Source: an uncultured Eubacteriales bacterium (GTDB taxonomy: Bacteria > Bacillota > Clostridia > Christensenellales > UBA1242). Taken from it: a stretch of DNA of 64,000 nucleotides. Made by a program: the position numbers and the translations under genes. Each line of letters starts with the position of its first letter. Position 1 is the first letter of the stretch. The stretch covers positions 62,001 through 126,000 of the forward strand of contig CAQIDI010000001.1 of assembly GCA_948806215.1 (NCBI GenBank), written 5' to 3'. Positions 1-9,155 of this stretch are shown one piece after another. The notes under the pieces are model-generated. The model saw nothing but the letters and a program-made list of their open reading frames with translations. It was not told the origin of the DNA and ran no database searches.

Positions 1-294
1 GGATTCTAAATCGGAATAATTCATTTGATTAATGCAACCAGTTACAATAATCTTTTCGCAATTATTATTTTTTAATCCCGCCATCTCTAAAATTGAGTTA
101 ATGCTTTCACGCCTTGCACTTTCGATGAACGAACAAGTGTTTATTATTATTATGTTAGCTTCGCTTGGATTGCTGGTTGTTTTAAAACCAGCACTTGTTA
201 ATTGGGCAATAACTTTTTCAAGGTCTACCCTGTTTTTATCGCAACCGAGCGAAACATATCCTATTTTTTTATTTAATATTTCTTTAGTATTCAT
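1..294 (-). CDS. rimO: Ribosomal protein S12 methylthiotransferase RimO, N-terminal part (cut by window edge)
   Basis: Only the first 98 codons are inside the window. The protein opens with a methylthiotransferase domain: YVSLGCDKNRVD near residue 12, IIINTCSFI near 48 and IVTGC near 85 supply the three cysteines expected for the auxiliary iron-sulfur cluster. CSFI plus the following ARRESI favours RimO, which methylthiolates an aspartate of ribosomal protein S12, over MiaB or MtaB. The radical-SAM core and TRAM domain lie beyond the edge. The ATG is 7 nt after the ftsK stop, so the two genes are probably co-transcribed, with ftsK first. Assignment among the paralogues is likely, not proven. 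Confidence 0.85.
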   Translation of the reverse strand, partial: MNTKEILNKKIGYVSLGCDKNRVDLEKVIAQLTSAGFKTTSNPSEANIIIINTCSFIESARRESINSILEMAGLKNNNCEKIIVTGCINQMNYSDLES

Positions 295-300
295 TAAGTG

Positions 301-3189
301 TTATAAATCCTCGCCAAAGCGTTCTTCAAATTCTTGTTGAGTAATAAATAAAGGACGCAAATTTTTATTATCTTTAGGACCAACAAAGCCAGCGGCTTCC
401 ATTTGGTCAACAATTTTAGCTGCTCTTGGGAAACCAATTCCAAAGGCACGCTGTAGTTTAGAAATGCTTGCATTTTGTTGTTTAATAAATAAACGCAATG
501 CATCTTTTAAAAGTGAGTCAAATTCTTGGCTTCCACTTCCGCCATCGGCACTAAAGGTGTTTTTATCGGTGTTAAACATTTCATCTTCGATGTCCGAATC
601 AAATTCACATTCGTTGTTTTGTTTAACAAAATCAACTACTTTTGCAACATCTTCGCTGGATACAAATGCACCTTGAATTCTTAGTAGATCAACAGAACCA
701 TTTGGACTATAAAGCATATCTCCTTTACCCAATAGTTTTTCTGCTCCGCCTTGGTCTAATATTGTTTTACTATCTGGGAAAGCAGAAACCGCAAAAGCAA
801 TTCGGCTTGGTAGGTTTGCTTTAATTGTTCCTGTGATAACATCAACACTAGGCCTTTGAGTTGCAATTACCAAATAAATTCCTGCAGCACGGCTAAGTTG
901 TGTTAAACGAATAATTTTTTCTTCAACTTCTTTTTTGCGTTGTAACATTAAATCACCAAGCTCATCCACTATAAACACAATAAATGGCATTTTAGGTTCG
1001 GTTTGTGATTTAATTTCGTTTCTATCGTTATATTCATCAATATTGCGAACCATTGTTTCTGCAAACTTATTGTAACGCCTATCCATTTCTTTAATTAACC
1101 AATCTAATGCTTTAACTGCTTTGTCAACATCGGTTATTGCCTTTGGTAAAAGCATATGAGGAAGACCATTATATAATGTGAATTCAACACGCTTAGGATC
1201 GATTAAAATTAGTTTTAAATCTTCTGGAGATGCTTTATATAATAAACTTACAAGCATAGAGTTTAAGCACACACTTTTACCACTTCCGGTTGCACCAGCA
1301 ACTAATAAGTGTGGCATTTTATCAATTCTTGCAACTTTTGCTTCGCCTGTTATATCTTTACCAAGTGCAAAAGTAAGTGGTGATTTGTTACCTTGGAAGT
1401 TATAGGACTCAATAATTTCACGAAGGCTAACTGTTTCGATTTCTTCGTTAGGAATTTCAACACCAAAAGCATTTTTTCCTGGAACTGGTATTTCCATTCT
1501 GATATCGCCACGAGCACGCAATGTCATTGCTATATCATCTACCAATGCATTAACACGCTTAACAGGAATACCCTGTTGCATTTGAAGTTCGAACCTTGTA
1601 AATGCCGGACCTTTTGTTATTGAAACAACTTTAGCTGGAGCGTTAAAGCTTTCTAAAGTTTCTTCTAACATTCTTGCCTTATCAGAATAATCGCTATTAT
1701 CGGAACTACTAATGTTATAAGCTGTTAGCATTGAAACATCAGGTCTTACATATTTGCTTGGTTTCTTATAAACTTTTTTAGTAGGTTCACTAGCTTTTGC
1801 TTCAAATGGACGCAAAACTTCTTGTTTATACTCTGGCTTTTTAATTTCAACAGGCTTTTCAACAGGATTAAATGCTTCTTTAGAAACAGATTGTTGAATT
1901 GGGGCTTGAATAACTGGTTCAACTTCTCTTTGTTTTTGATATGGATTAACTGGTGTGTTAATTTTTTGTTGATAGTTATTATTATATGTTACTTCTTCGG
2001 TTTCGAAAGCATCAAACTTTGGTTCTGGTTTTACAGGTTCAGGTTTAGAATAATTTTGAGTTGATGGTTGAACATAAGCTTGTTTATAATTGTTTTTAGT
2101 TATGTTTTCATCGTATAAATCATCCATAACATCGTAAGATTCAAATAACTTTTTCTGAGCACTTTGGCTTGGAGTTAAATTTTGATTATTTGAAGTTGAT
2201 GGTTTCGAATCGGAATAACCTATTATTTCGTGTAAATATTTTAAGTTTTCTTTATCACGCTCCGATAATTTTCTATCTGGTTTAACTTGCGGAGTTGTTT
2301 CGTTATGAATAAACTTTTTAGGTTTATTTGAAACTGGTTCTTTATTTTCGTAAAGCGACATTTTAGCATCGAACAGTTCCTGCATTTCGTTGCTTTTTGG
2401 TTGATTAGGTTTTTCTTTTGATAAACCTAAAATATTTTTTGCTTTTTCTTTATCCTTATCGGTAGATGGCAAAACAACTTGTGTGTTAGTGTTAATGCTT
2501 GCAACTTCTTCATCTGGAATAATTAAATCATCGGGGCTAGGAGTTTCTTTATTAACTTTAATTGTTTCTTTTATAGGTGTTTGGGTGTTCTTTACTTTTT
2601 CGTTGGCTTCAACATTTAGGTTTGATTCCACTTTTATTGTTGATTTTTTGCTGCCACCTTTAAGAGCATTAATAAATTCGTCTTTATATTTAACAAATCT
2701 AACAACAATAACTGCTGTTACAGCTATTAGTAAAATTGATATAACCGAATAGATTGCAACAATATGCGAAAAAATTGCTTTAAACGGATAAGTTAAAATA
2801 GAAAGTAATGCTCCACCACAAGTTAGTTTGTAGTTATAGCATTCTGAAATATATTTACCATAACTTAAATTAAAAAATTGAGAAGATGTTGCTACTTGAA
2901 TTATTAACAAAAAAATTGCTAACCAAGAAATTAACAAAACAATGTCGGTTGGCATTATTGAAAATTTTTTATCTTTAATTAACATAATGCCATAAACTAT
3001 TAAGCCAATTAAAATTGCATAAGAAAATAATCCGAATGTGCCTAGCAAAAACGAATTAATAAATTTAATTAAATTAAAAACTAAATTAACAAGCAAAACC
3101 GAGGAAATGCTTATTAGTGCAATTCCTACCTTAGAACTTAAACTATGTTTTTTAGATTGCTTATTATTTTGTGAGGTATATAAAGCCAT
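301..3189 (-). CDS. ftsK: DNA translocase FtsK/SpoIIIE
   Basis: This is a 962-residue membrane-anchored DNA pump that moves chromosome ends through the division or sporulation septum. Hydrophobic segments fill about residues 20-170. They are followed by a long low-complexity linker (about 180-480) rich in K, E, P, N and Q. The motor follows, with Walker A GATGSGKS near residue 630, a LILIDPKRVEF stretch and a Walker B-like FIVFIVDELGD. The C-terminal gamma winged helix (about 890-950, ISKLQRAFGIGFPRAAKIV) reads KOPS/SRS polarity sequences. The motor is typical and the linker is longer than usual. rimO follows after 6 nt. A GGAGG precedes the ATG. Sequence alone does not separate the FtsK role from the SpoIIIE role. 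Confidence 0.95.
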   Translation of the reverse strand: MALYTSQNNKQSKKHSLSSKVGIALISISSVLLVNLVFNLIKFINSFLLGTFGLFSYAILIGLIVYGIMLIKDKKFSIMPTDIVLLISWLAIFLLIIQVATSSQFFNLSYGKYISECYNYKLTCGGALLSILTYPFKAIFSHIVAIYSVISILLIAVTAVIVVRFVKYKDEFINALKGGSKKSTIKVESNLNVEANEKVKNTQTPIKETIKVNKETPSPDDLIIPDEEVASINTNTQVVLPSTDKDKEKAKNILGLSKEKPNQPKSNEMQELFDAKMSLYENKEPVSNKPKKFIHNETTPQVKPDRKLSERDKENLKYLHEIIGYSDSKPSTSNNQNLTPSQSAQKKLFESYDVMDDLYDENITKNNYKQAYVQPSTQNYSKPEPVKPEPKFDAFETEEVTYNNNYQQKINTPVNPYQKQREVEPVIQAPIQQSVSKEAFNPVEKPVEIKKPEYKQEVLRPFEAKASEPTKKVYKKPSKYVRPDVSMLTAYNISSSDNSDYSDKARMLEETLESFNAPAKVVSITKGPAFTRFELQMQQGIPVKRVNALVDDIAMTLRARGDIRMEIPVPGKNAFGVEIPNEEIETVSLREIIESYNFQGNKSPLTFALGKDITGEAKVARIDKMPHLLVAGATGSGKSVCLNSMLVSLLYKASPEDLKLILIDPKRVEFTLYNGLPHMLLPKAITDVDKAVKALDWLIKEMDRRYNKFAETMVRNIDEYNDRNEIKSQTEPKMPFIVFIVDELGDLMLQRKKEVEEKIIRLTQLSRAAGIYLVIATQRPSVDVITGTIKANLPSRIAFAVSAFPDSKTILDQGGAEKLLGKGDMLYSPNGSVDLLRIQGAFVSSEDVAKVVDFVKQNNECEFDSDIEDEMFNTDKNTFSADGGSGSQEFDSLLKDALRLFIKQQNASISKLQRAFGIGFPRAAKIVDQMEAAGFVGPKDNKNLRPLFITQQEFEERFGEDL

Positions 3190-3343
3190 TTTGCCTCCGT
3201 AAGATAATCATCTAGTTAAAGTATAGCATAATTAAAATTTTAAATAAAATCTTTTAATTTAACATAGTTAAATTAGTTAAAAATTTTGTTGAATATTAAT
3301 AAATAATAATGCCCTTTTAAAAAAGTTTTAAAATAAAAAAAAC

Positions 3344-3363
3344 AAAGCGTTTAGTAACGCTTT
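3344..3363 (-). terminator. Intrinsic terminator after the deacetylase gene
   Basis: A perfect 8-bp stem AAAGCGTT/AACGCTTT with a 4-nt loop is followed on the minus strand by a T-rich run. It lies just downstream of the deacetylase stop codon and separates it from ftsK. Confidence 0.85.
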
Positions 3364-3368
3364 ATTTT

Positions 3369-4085
3369 TTATGTTTTTATATTTTCGCTAACAGTTACTG
3401 CAAGCAAATTGTTAGCTTTGTAATAATCTAAAATTTTTGGTAATGCTTCTAGGGTGTGCACAGTTGGATGCATTAAAATTAAGTCGCCCCCTTTAACATT
3501 TTTTGTTGCGCGAGATAACACTAAATCACTGTTTTTATCGCGCCAATCAATAGTGTCTTTGCTCCACATAATTGTTTTGTAGCCAAGTTCGTTTGCAACT
3601 TGCAAGGTTGTTTTGTTATAGGCGCCACTTGGTGGAGCAAACAAATTCATTTTAACACCTATGTTTTTAAAAACCATTGTTTCACAAACACTAATTTCTT
3701 CACGATTTTGGTCGTAGTTTAATTTATCGTGATCACGATGAAAATATCCGTGATTGCCAATTTCGTGGCCACTATCATAAATTTGTTTTAATAGTTCGGG
3801 TTCTTTTTCTACCCATTGCCCTCCAACAAAAAATGTTGTTGTAACATCGTATTGTTTTAAAACATTTAAAATATCTGGTATAAATTCGCTACCCCAATAA
3901 ACATTAATCATTAAACTAACAAAATTTGAGTTACGATTGCCGTTATATATTGCTTCACTTTTATTAAATGAAAAAACTTGTTGCGAATTAAAATTAAGGG
4001 TTAAACCGCAAAAAATTGCTAATATAAGCATTATAACAAAGTTTGAAATAACATTTACAAAAAGTTTGTGTTTTTTTTGATTCAT
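3369..4085 (-). CDS. PdaB-like polysaccharide deacetylase (NodB fold)
   Basis: The 238-residue product has an N-terminal membrane anchor or signal segment (about residues 10-32) and one NodB domain. The zinc-binding HxxxH pair is visible in GNHGYFHRDH near residue 112, and APPSGAYN and ILMHPT correspond to later NodB motifs. At motif 1, where most family members carry TFDDG, this protein reads LMINVYWG near residue 58, so the usual catalytic-base and metal aspartates are absent. PdaB-like sporulation relatives are related by length and anchor. The substrate would be peptidoglycan or another surface glycan. Activity is uncertain given the altered motif. It is a single gene ending in its own terminator. 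Confidence 0.8.
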   Translation of the reverse strand: MNQKKHKLFVNVISNFVIMLILAIFCGLTLNFNSQQVFSFNKSEAIYNGNRNSNFVSLMINVYWGSEFIPDILNVLKQYDVTTTFFVGGQWVEKEPELLKQIYDSGHEIGNHGYFHRDHDKLNYDQNREEISVCETMVFKNIGVKMNLFAPPSGAYNKTTLQVANELGYKTIMWSKDTIDWRDKNSDLVLSRATKNVKGGDLILMHPTVHTLEALPKILDYYKANNLLAVTVSENIKT

Positions 4086-4141
4086 TCTAATTCCTAAATC
4101 AATAAAATTATTTATTTATGTTTATGAATTAGATTTAGTTA

Positions 4142-4993
4142 TTATGATTTATTTTTTTGTTTTTTTCTTACTGGTGCACCGCAAGAATAACAGCGACTAG
4201 CACCATAATTAAATATCGAACCACAATATGGACATTCATAGTAATCTTCTATTTTAGCTTCTGGTTCGGTGTTGTTTAAGTTGCGTTTAATTAATTTTGA
4301 TGGTTTATCTAAAATTTTGCTAATATTTCCGCAAGCAGAAATGTTAAATTCTTTAACCATTTCGTAAGTGGAAGCTTCGTTAAAGGTATAATCACCTTTT
4401 TCATCGTCGTGAACTTCGCCATCTTCATCTATCCAAGAATATGCAATTTTATATAACGGAGTGCCGTTAACAATAACGCTTGGATTAATTGATATAAATT
4501 GAGCTACATATTTTTTGCCTTTTATCGAAACAATTATATATTTAACAAACTGCACTATAAACACAATTTCGGTTATCCAAAATCCCAAATCTGCTAATGT
4601 GAATATTGAGCAACCCACTATTAACATATACGATGAAGAATCTATTTTATAATCTGCCTCACAGGAGTTAAATTTTTTATCGTATTTTACTTGTATCTTT
4701 TCTTTTTTCAGTATTGATTGCGCTTGATAAATCCTATATCGAGAACTGGTTTTACCATAATAAGTGTTACCATCAACTTTAAAGCTATATTCAATATAAT
4801 AAATTTTTTCGTCATTTACTTTTATATTTGAATAAGCTCCCAATGCAGTTGCTTCTATTTGTGTTCCGTTCTTCATAATATTTTCGTATTTAAAATGCTC
4901 AGATATTTGTGGTATCATAAAAAAAGCAGGCATAGAAAAAGCTATTGCAAAAACTAAGAAAAAGAAAAACATAAAAACTTTGGAATTTTTCAT
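4142..4993 (-). CDS. Membrane protein with C-terminal zinc ribbon (DUF3592-like)
   Basis: I do not recognise a characterised homologue. A transmembrane segment at about residues 5-27 precedes an extracytoplasmic stretch whose pattern (ATALGAYS, then YYIEYSF and YYGKTSSRY) resembles the DUF3592 repeat. A second membrane region (about 125-155) is followed by a second similar beta-rich unit and a terminal zinc ribbon, CPYCG and CYSCG about 17 residues apart. ATG at 4993 is preferred over the TTG at 5002 because AGGA sits 9 nt before it. The domain order suggests a membrane-bound cytoplasmic sensor or adaptor, but no function can be assigned. Confidence 0.6.
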   Translation of the reverse strand: MKNSKVFMFFFFLVFAIAFSMPAFFMIPQISEHFKYENIMKNGTQIEATALGAYSNIKVNDEKIYYIEYSFKVDGNTYYGKTSSRYRIYQAQSILKKEKIQVKYDKKFNSCEADYKIDSSSYMLIVGCSIFTLADLGFWITEIVFIVQFVKYIIVSIKGKKYVAQFISINPSVIVNGTPLYKIAYSWIDEDGEVHDDEKGDYTFNEASTYEMVKEFNISACGNISKILDKPSKLIKRNLNNTEPEAKIEDYYECPYCGSIFNYGASRCYSCGAPVRKKQKNKS

Positions 4994-5136
4994 TTTGTAC
5001 AATCCTTTTACAATTGTTTAATATACTATATATATAATAACACTATATTTTGTTAAAATAAAGATTTTTTAATAAAATATTGTGGTAATATTTTACACAA
5101 TTATTTTACCAAAAGTTATTATGCAAACAATAAAAA

Positions 5137-5158
5137 AGAAGCGGTTTTACGCTCCTTT
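5137..5158 (-). terminator. Intrinsic terminator of pnp
   Basis: On the minus strand AAGGAGCG pairs with CGCTTCTT (one G-U), with a 6-nt loop and a run of Ts. It lies 28 nt after the pnp stop. Confidence 0.85.
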
Positions 5159-5185
5159 TTTTATTTTTGCATAGCACTTATAAAA

Positions 5186-7285
5186 CTATTTTTGTTCTAC
5201 TGCTATTAATTTTAAATCAATTCTGCCTTTATCATCGATTTTAATTACTTCAACTTCAACTTTATCGCCAATGTTAACAACATCTTCAACTTTTTCAACG
5301 TGTTTTGTGCTTAGTTTTGAAATATGAATCATACCATCTTTGTTATAAGCAAAACTTACAAATGCACCAAACTTCATAATTTTTTCTACAGTTGCAGAAT
5401 AAATTTTTCCAACTTCAACATCTTCTGCAATGCCTAAAATTATTTCTTTTGCTCTTTGGTTCATTTTAGCATCAACGCCAGCTACGCAAACTCTGCCATC
5501 GTCTTCAATATCAATTTTAACACCGGTTTCTTCAATAATTTTGTTAATTACTTTTCCGCCACTACCAATAACATCTTTAATTTTATCTGGATTAATGTTA
5601 AATGTAATAATTTTTGGAGCGTATGGGCTAAGTTCTTTTCTTGGTTCGCTAATAACTTCTAGCATTTTATTTAAAATAAATAATCTGCCAACTCTTGCTT
5701 GTTCTAAAGCTGTTCTTAAAATGCTTTCGTCAATTCCTTTAATTTTTATGTCCATTTGAATTGCTGTAATGCCGTGTTCAGTTCCTGCAACTTTAAAGTC
5801 CATATCACCTAAGAAATCTTCTAAACCTTGAATATCGGTTAAGATTGCAACTTTATTTGATTCGGTATCTTTAATAAGACCCATTGCAACACCTGCTACT
5901 GGAGCTTTAATTGGAACACCTGCATCCATAAGTGCTAGTGTGCTACCACAAACGCTGGCTTGGCTTGTTGAACCATTACTGCTTAAAATTTCGCTTACAG
6001 TTCTAATTGCATATGGGAATTCTTCTTCGGTAGGAAGAACTGGTAATAAACTTCTTTCTGCAAGTGCACCGTGACCAATTTCACGACGACCTGGACTTTT
6101 TAGTTGTTTAGCTTCGCCTGTTGAATATGGAGGCATATTATAGTGATGCATATAGCGTTTTTTAATGCCATCTTCTTCATCTAAGCCATCAAGAATTTGC
6201 ATATCGCTAAGAGGTCCTAATGTGCAAGTTGTTAAGGCTTGAGTTTCGCCACGAGTGAACACGCCACTGCCGTGAACTCTTGGTAACACACCTGCTTCAC
6301 ACCAAATTGGGCGAATTTCGGTGGTTTTTCTACCATCTGGGCGAACACCATCGTTTAGGATTTTAGCACGCATAACTTCTTTTTTAAGTTTATAAAGAGT
6401 ATCTAAAATTTCACGCTCTTTTTCTGGAAATATTTCAGCAAAGTGTGCTAAAACATCTTCATCCATTTTATCTTCTGCATCTTGGCGTTCGTAACGATCG
6501 AAGTGGCTCATAACTTCTACAACTTGGTTGTAAGCATAGGCTCTAACTTCTTTTTCGATTTCTTCTGGAACTTGATAATATTCGATGTTTTCGCATTTTT
6601 TAACACCAAGTTCTTTAGCTATTTTTTCTTGGAACGCAACTTGTTTTTTAACTTCTTCGTGAGCAAACATAATGCCTTTTAACATTACTTCTTCGCTAAC
6701 TTCTTTAGCACCTGCTTCAACCATTAAAATTGCTTCTTTAGTTCCAGCAACTGTTAAATCAATTTCGCTTTGTTCACGTTCTGCTTCGGTTGGATTAATA
6801 ATATATTTTCCATCAATATAAGCAACATCAACGCTTCCTGTTGGTCCTGCAAAAGGAATATCGGAAATTGTTAATGCTAAACTTGAAGCAAACATTGCAA
6901 TTGGTTCTGGAGCAACATCTGGATCAACGCTAAGAGCTGTTGCAACAACCGATACATCGTTAAATAATCCTTTTGGGAATAATGGACGAAGCGGACGATC
7001 GATTAAACGACTTGTTAAAATTGCTTGGTCGCTTGGACGACCTTCTCTACGCTTGAATCCGCCAGGAATTTTTCCTACAGCATACATTTTTTCTTCAAAA
7101 TCTACTCCTAATGGAAAAAAGTCTTGTCCCGGGCGTGGTGCTTTGCTCATTGTTGTGTTAACCATAACAACTGTATCGTTACATTTAACAATACAACTAC
7201 CATTGCTTTGAAAAGCATATTTGCCAAGAGTTACTTCAACTTTTTTGCCACCAATAGTGGTTTCGAATTGTTTAACTTCTTTCAT
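5186..7285 (-). CDS. pnp: Polyribonucleotide nucleotidyltransferase (PNPase)
   Basis: This 3'-to-5' phosphorolytic exoribonuclease degrades mRNA and can add tails in reverse. Two RNase PH domains are visible (RPGQDFFPLGVDFEEK near residue 50; GVRPDGR near 310, then RETQALTT-type sequence), followed by a KH domain with VIGSGGKVINKIIEETG (about 555-570) and an S1 domain (VGKIYSATVEKIMKFGAFVSF, in part, near 620) that ends the protein. The length of 699 residues is normal. ATG at 7285 with AAGGAG 5 nt upstream is the true start. An in-frame TTG at 7309 lies inside the upstream terminator. It follows rpsO, the classical rpsO-pnp arrangement, with a hairpin between them. Confidence 0.97.
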   Translation of the reverse strand: MKEVKQFETTIGGKKVEVTLGKYAFQSNGSCIVKCNDTVVMVNTTMSKAPRPGQDFFPLGVDFEEKMYAVGKIPGGFKRREGRPSDQAILTSRLIDRPLRPLFPKGLFNDVSVVATALSVDPDVAPEPIAMFASSLALTISDIPFAGPTGSVDVAYIDGKYIINPTEAEREQSEIDLTVAGTKEAILMVEAGAKEVSEEVMLKGIMFAHEEVKKQVAFQEKIAKELGVKKCENIEYYQVPEEIEKEVRAYAYNQVVEVMSHFDRYERQDAEDKMDEDVLAHFAEIFPEKEREILDTLYKLKKEVMRAKILNDGVRPDGRKTTEIRPIWCEAGVLPRVHGSGVFTRGETQALTTCTLGPLSDMQILDGLDEEDGIKKRYMHHYNMPPYSTGEAKQLKSPGRREIGHGALAERSLLPVLPTEEEFPYAIRTVSEILSSNGSTSQASVCGSTLALMDAGVPIKAPVAGVAMGLIKDTESNKVAILTDIQGLEDFLGDMDFKVAGTEHGITAIQMDIKIKGIDESILRTALEQARVGRLFILNKMLEVISEPRKELSPYAPKIITFNINPDKIKDVIGSGGKVINKIIEETGVKIDIEDDGRVCVAGVDAKMNQRAKEIILGIAEDVEVGKIYSATVEKIMKFGAFVSFAYNKDGMIHISKLSTKHVEKVEDVVNIGDKVEVEVIKIDDKGRIDLKLIAVEQK

Positions 7286-7308
7286 AAAATTCTCCTTTTT
7301 ATAAAACA

Positions 7309-7331
7309 AAAGGCGGAAGTTAACCGCCTTT
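7309..7331 (-). terminator. rpsO-pnp intercistronic hairpin/terminator
   Basis: Stem AAAGGCGG/CCGCCTTT with a 7-nt loop, followed on the minus strand by TTTGTTTT. It lies right after the rpsO stop and before the pnp ribosome site. It may terminate part of the transcripts or serve as a processing site. Confidence 0.8.
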
Positions 7332-7337
7332 AAAAAA

Positions 7338-7601
7338 TTATCTAATACCTAATTTTTTCTTAAGAGCACGACAAGCTTCTAGATCTTTCTTTTCGTAGTA
7401 TTTCAAAAGGCTTTTACGATTGTTAACCATTTGAATTAAACCGCGACGTGAATGATTATCGTTAGGATTTACTTTTAAGTGTTCTGTTAGTTCTTTAATT
7501 CTAGCTGTTAAAATTGCAATTTGAACACCGCAAGAACCTGTGTCGTTACTACTTTCTTGAAATTCTTTGATAACTTCTTGCTTTTTATCTTTCTTAATCA
7601 T
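7338..7601 (-). CDS. rpsO: 30S ribosomal protein S15
   Basis: The 87-residue small-subunit protein binds the 16S rRNA central domain. The family signature is clear: DTGSCGVQIAILTARI (residues 21-36), LTEHLKVNPNDNHSRRGL and NRKSLLKYY. Length is normal. A strong AGGAGG precedes the ATG. It is the first gene of the rpsO-pnp unit, and its untranslated leader may carry an S15-binding autoregulatory structure. Confidence 0.97.
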   Translation of the reverse strand: MIKKDKKQEVIKEFQESSNDTGSCGVQIAILTARIKELTEHLKVNPNDNHSRRGLIQMVNNRKSLLKYYEKKDLEACRALKKKLGIR

Positions 7602-7700
7602 AACATTGTTCCTCCTTAAAATTTAGCTAATAACCACGGATAGCGTAATGTTTGAGGATAAGCGCAATCCCTAGTTAAAAGTACCAAGTAAATATTATCA
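7602..7700 (-). promoter_or_regulatory. Possible S15 autoregulatory leader of rpsO
   Basis: Upstream of rpsO the minus strand holds GC-containing complementary blocks (GGATTGCGC, TTACGC, GGATA/TATCC) that can form alternative helices in an otherwise AT-rich spacer. S15 leaders of this sort are common in Bacillota. No consensus could be checked here. Confidence 0.3.
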
Positions 7701-7726
7701 TAACCTAGTTTAATTGTAAAGAATAT

Positions 7727-9151
7727 TTATTTGCTTTTATTAAAAAATTCTTGTTTTTTAGCAATCATTTCTTGCACCCTAGAAATATAATCGCTAAGGT
7801 TTTTAACATTTGGTTGCCTTTCTATGCGATTTTGTAAACTATAAAATCGTTTTGAAATAGCGTTAGCTCCGCAAGCTATAACCGATGCAACTTCTTCCAT
7901 TGTGTCGATATTAAAAATGCACTCGGTTTTAGGTTTTGCGTAACCAATGTTTTCTAAATTGCCTATCATATTTTTTTGTTTATATAAGTAATATGGAAAA
8001 TAATTGTTTTTAATTAGAGTTGAATATGCATAATCCACCATTTTTCCAACTTCTAACTCGTTAGTTAAACTTTTATTTTCTTCTTCGCTAAGTTCGCTTG
8101 TTCGCTTAACGCTTAAAGTGTGAACTGTTATATTTTGCGGATTTAACTCTAAAGTTTTGGTTAAAGATTTTTTAAAAGTTAAAAAACTTTCGTTTTTTAG
8201 CCCTGCAATTAAATCCATATTAATTTCGAAGTTATATGGCTTTGCTAAGTTATAAGTTTTAATTATATCCTCGCTGGTGTGTTCTCTACCTATTAATTTT
8301 AATGTTTTATTTGAAAAAGTTTGAGGATTAATGCTAATGCGAGTTACATTATGTTTTTTTAAAACATCAAGTTTTTCTTTGGTTATTGTGTCTGGTCTGC
8401 CCGCTTCAACTGTGAACTCTTTAACAGGATAATTTAGTTCGCTTAAAATTTTATCTAAATTTTCGGCACTAAGCGAAGTTGGTGTTCCGCCGCCTATATA
8501 AATGCTTTTAACAATGTAATTATTATTTTTTATTATTTGTTTAGCCGCCCTAATTTCGGTTATTAACGCATTAACATAAGGAGTTATGAATTGCTCACAT
8601 TTATTTAATGGAACAGATATAAAACTGCAATAATAACATTTGCTAGTGCAAAATGGAATGTTAACATAAAAATCGATTAAGTTATCGTTAATTTCCATTT
8701 TAGTTTGATGTTTAACTGTTTCGTAAACAACTTCGGCTTTTTGTGGACTAACATAATATTTAGAAATTAATTGATTTTTAGCAAGAATGGCACTACCAAA
8801 TTCTTTTTTTAATTCGTAAAACAATTTAGTTGGTCTAATGCCTGTTAGTGTGCCCCAAGGTAAAATTTTATTTGTGTAGCCTTGTAATGCTTCGTATAGC
8901 GCAATTTTGCAATATTGTTTTTTATATTTTGTTACATTATTTAGTTCTTGTTTTGATAAAACAGTTGTTTTTGAGTGTGAAAAAGGTTTTTCCCCAACAA
9001 TGCTAATAGTGTTATGCAAAGTGTTAAAATCAAGCGTTATTTCTTGATTTATTTGTTCTTTGCATTGCTCTATTTCTTTTGCGGAATAAAACAATTTTAA
9101 TATTAATAATAGTTCATCAAATAAATAATTATCGTTTGTAGTAAATTTCAT
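7727..9151 (-). CDS. hemZ: HemZ-type radical SAM coproporphyrinogen dehydrogenase-like protein
   Basis: About 474 residues. The central radical-SAM domain has the cluster motif CTSKCYYC (CX3CX2C) after VNIPF, and YIGGGTPTSLS binds SAM. The region before it holds GTLTGIRPTKL, diagnostic of the HemZ subgroup of the HemN/HemW family. HemZ is linked to oxygen-independent coproporphyrinogen oxidation, but the substrate is unproven in most species. The start is taken at ATG 9151, four nt after the stop of the RSH gene. A TTG at 9184 would overlap that gene. No other haem gene is nearby, and the RSH-hemZ linkage is common in Clostridia. Confidence 0.85.
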   Translation of the reverse strand: MKFTTNDNYLFDELLLILKLFYSAKEIEQCKEQINQEITLDFNTLHNTISIVGEKPFSHSKTTVLSKQELNNVTKYKKQYCKIALYEALQGYTNKILPWGTLTGIRPTKLFYELKKEFGSAILAKNQLISKYYVSPQKAEVVYETVKHQTKMEINDNLIDFYVNIPFCTSKCYYCSFISVPLNKCEQFITPYVNALITEIRAAKQIIKNNNYIVKSIYIGGGTPTSLSAENLDKILSELNYPVKEFTVEAGRPDTITKEKLDVLKKHNVTRISINPQTFSNKTLKLIGREHTSEDIIKTYNLAKPYNFEINMDLIAGLKNESFLTFKKSLTKTLELNPQNITVHTLSVKRTSELSEEENKSLTNELEVGKMVDYAYSTLIKNNYFPYYLYKQKNMIGNLENIGYAKPKTECIFNIDTMEEVASVIACGANAISKRFYSLQNRIERQPNVKNLSDYISRVQEMIAKKQEFFNKSK

Positions 9152-9155
9152 ATGT

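Noticed and set aside
7286..7309. TTG start giving an 8-residue longer PNPase
   Set aside because: That codon lies in the rpsO terminator and the AAGGAG site would be inside the coding region. ATG at 7285 is the better start.
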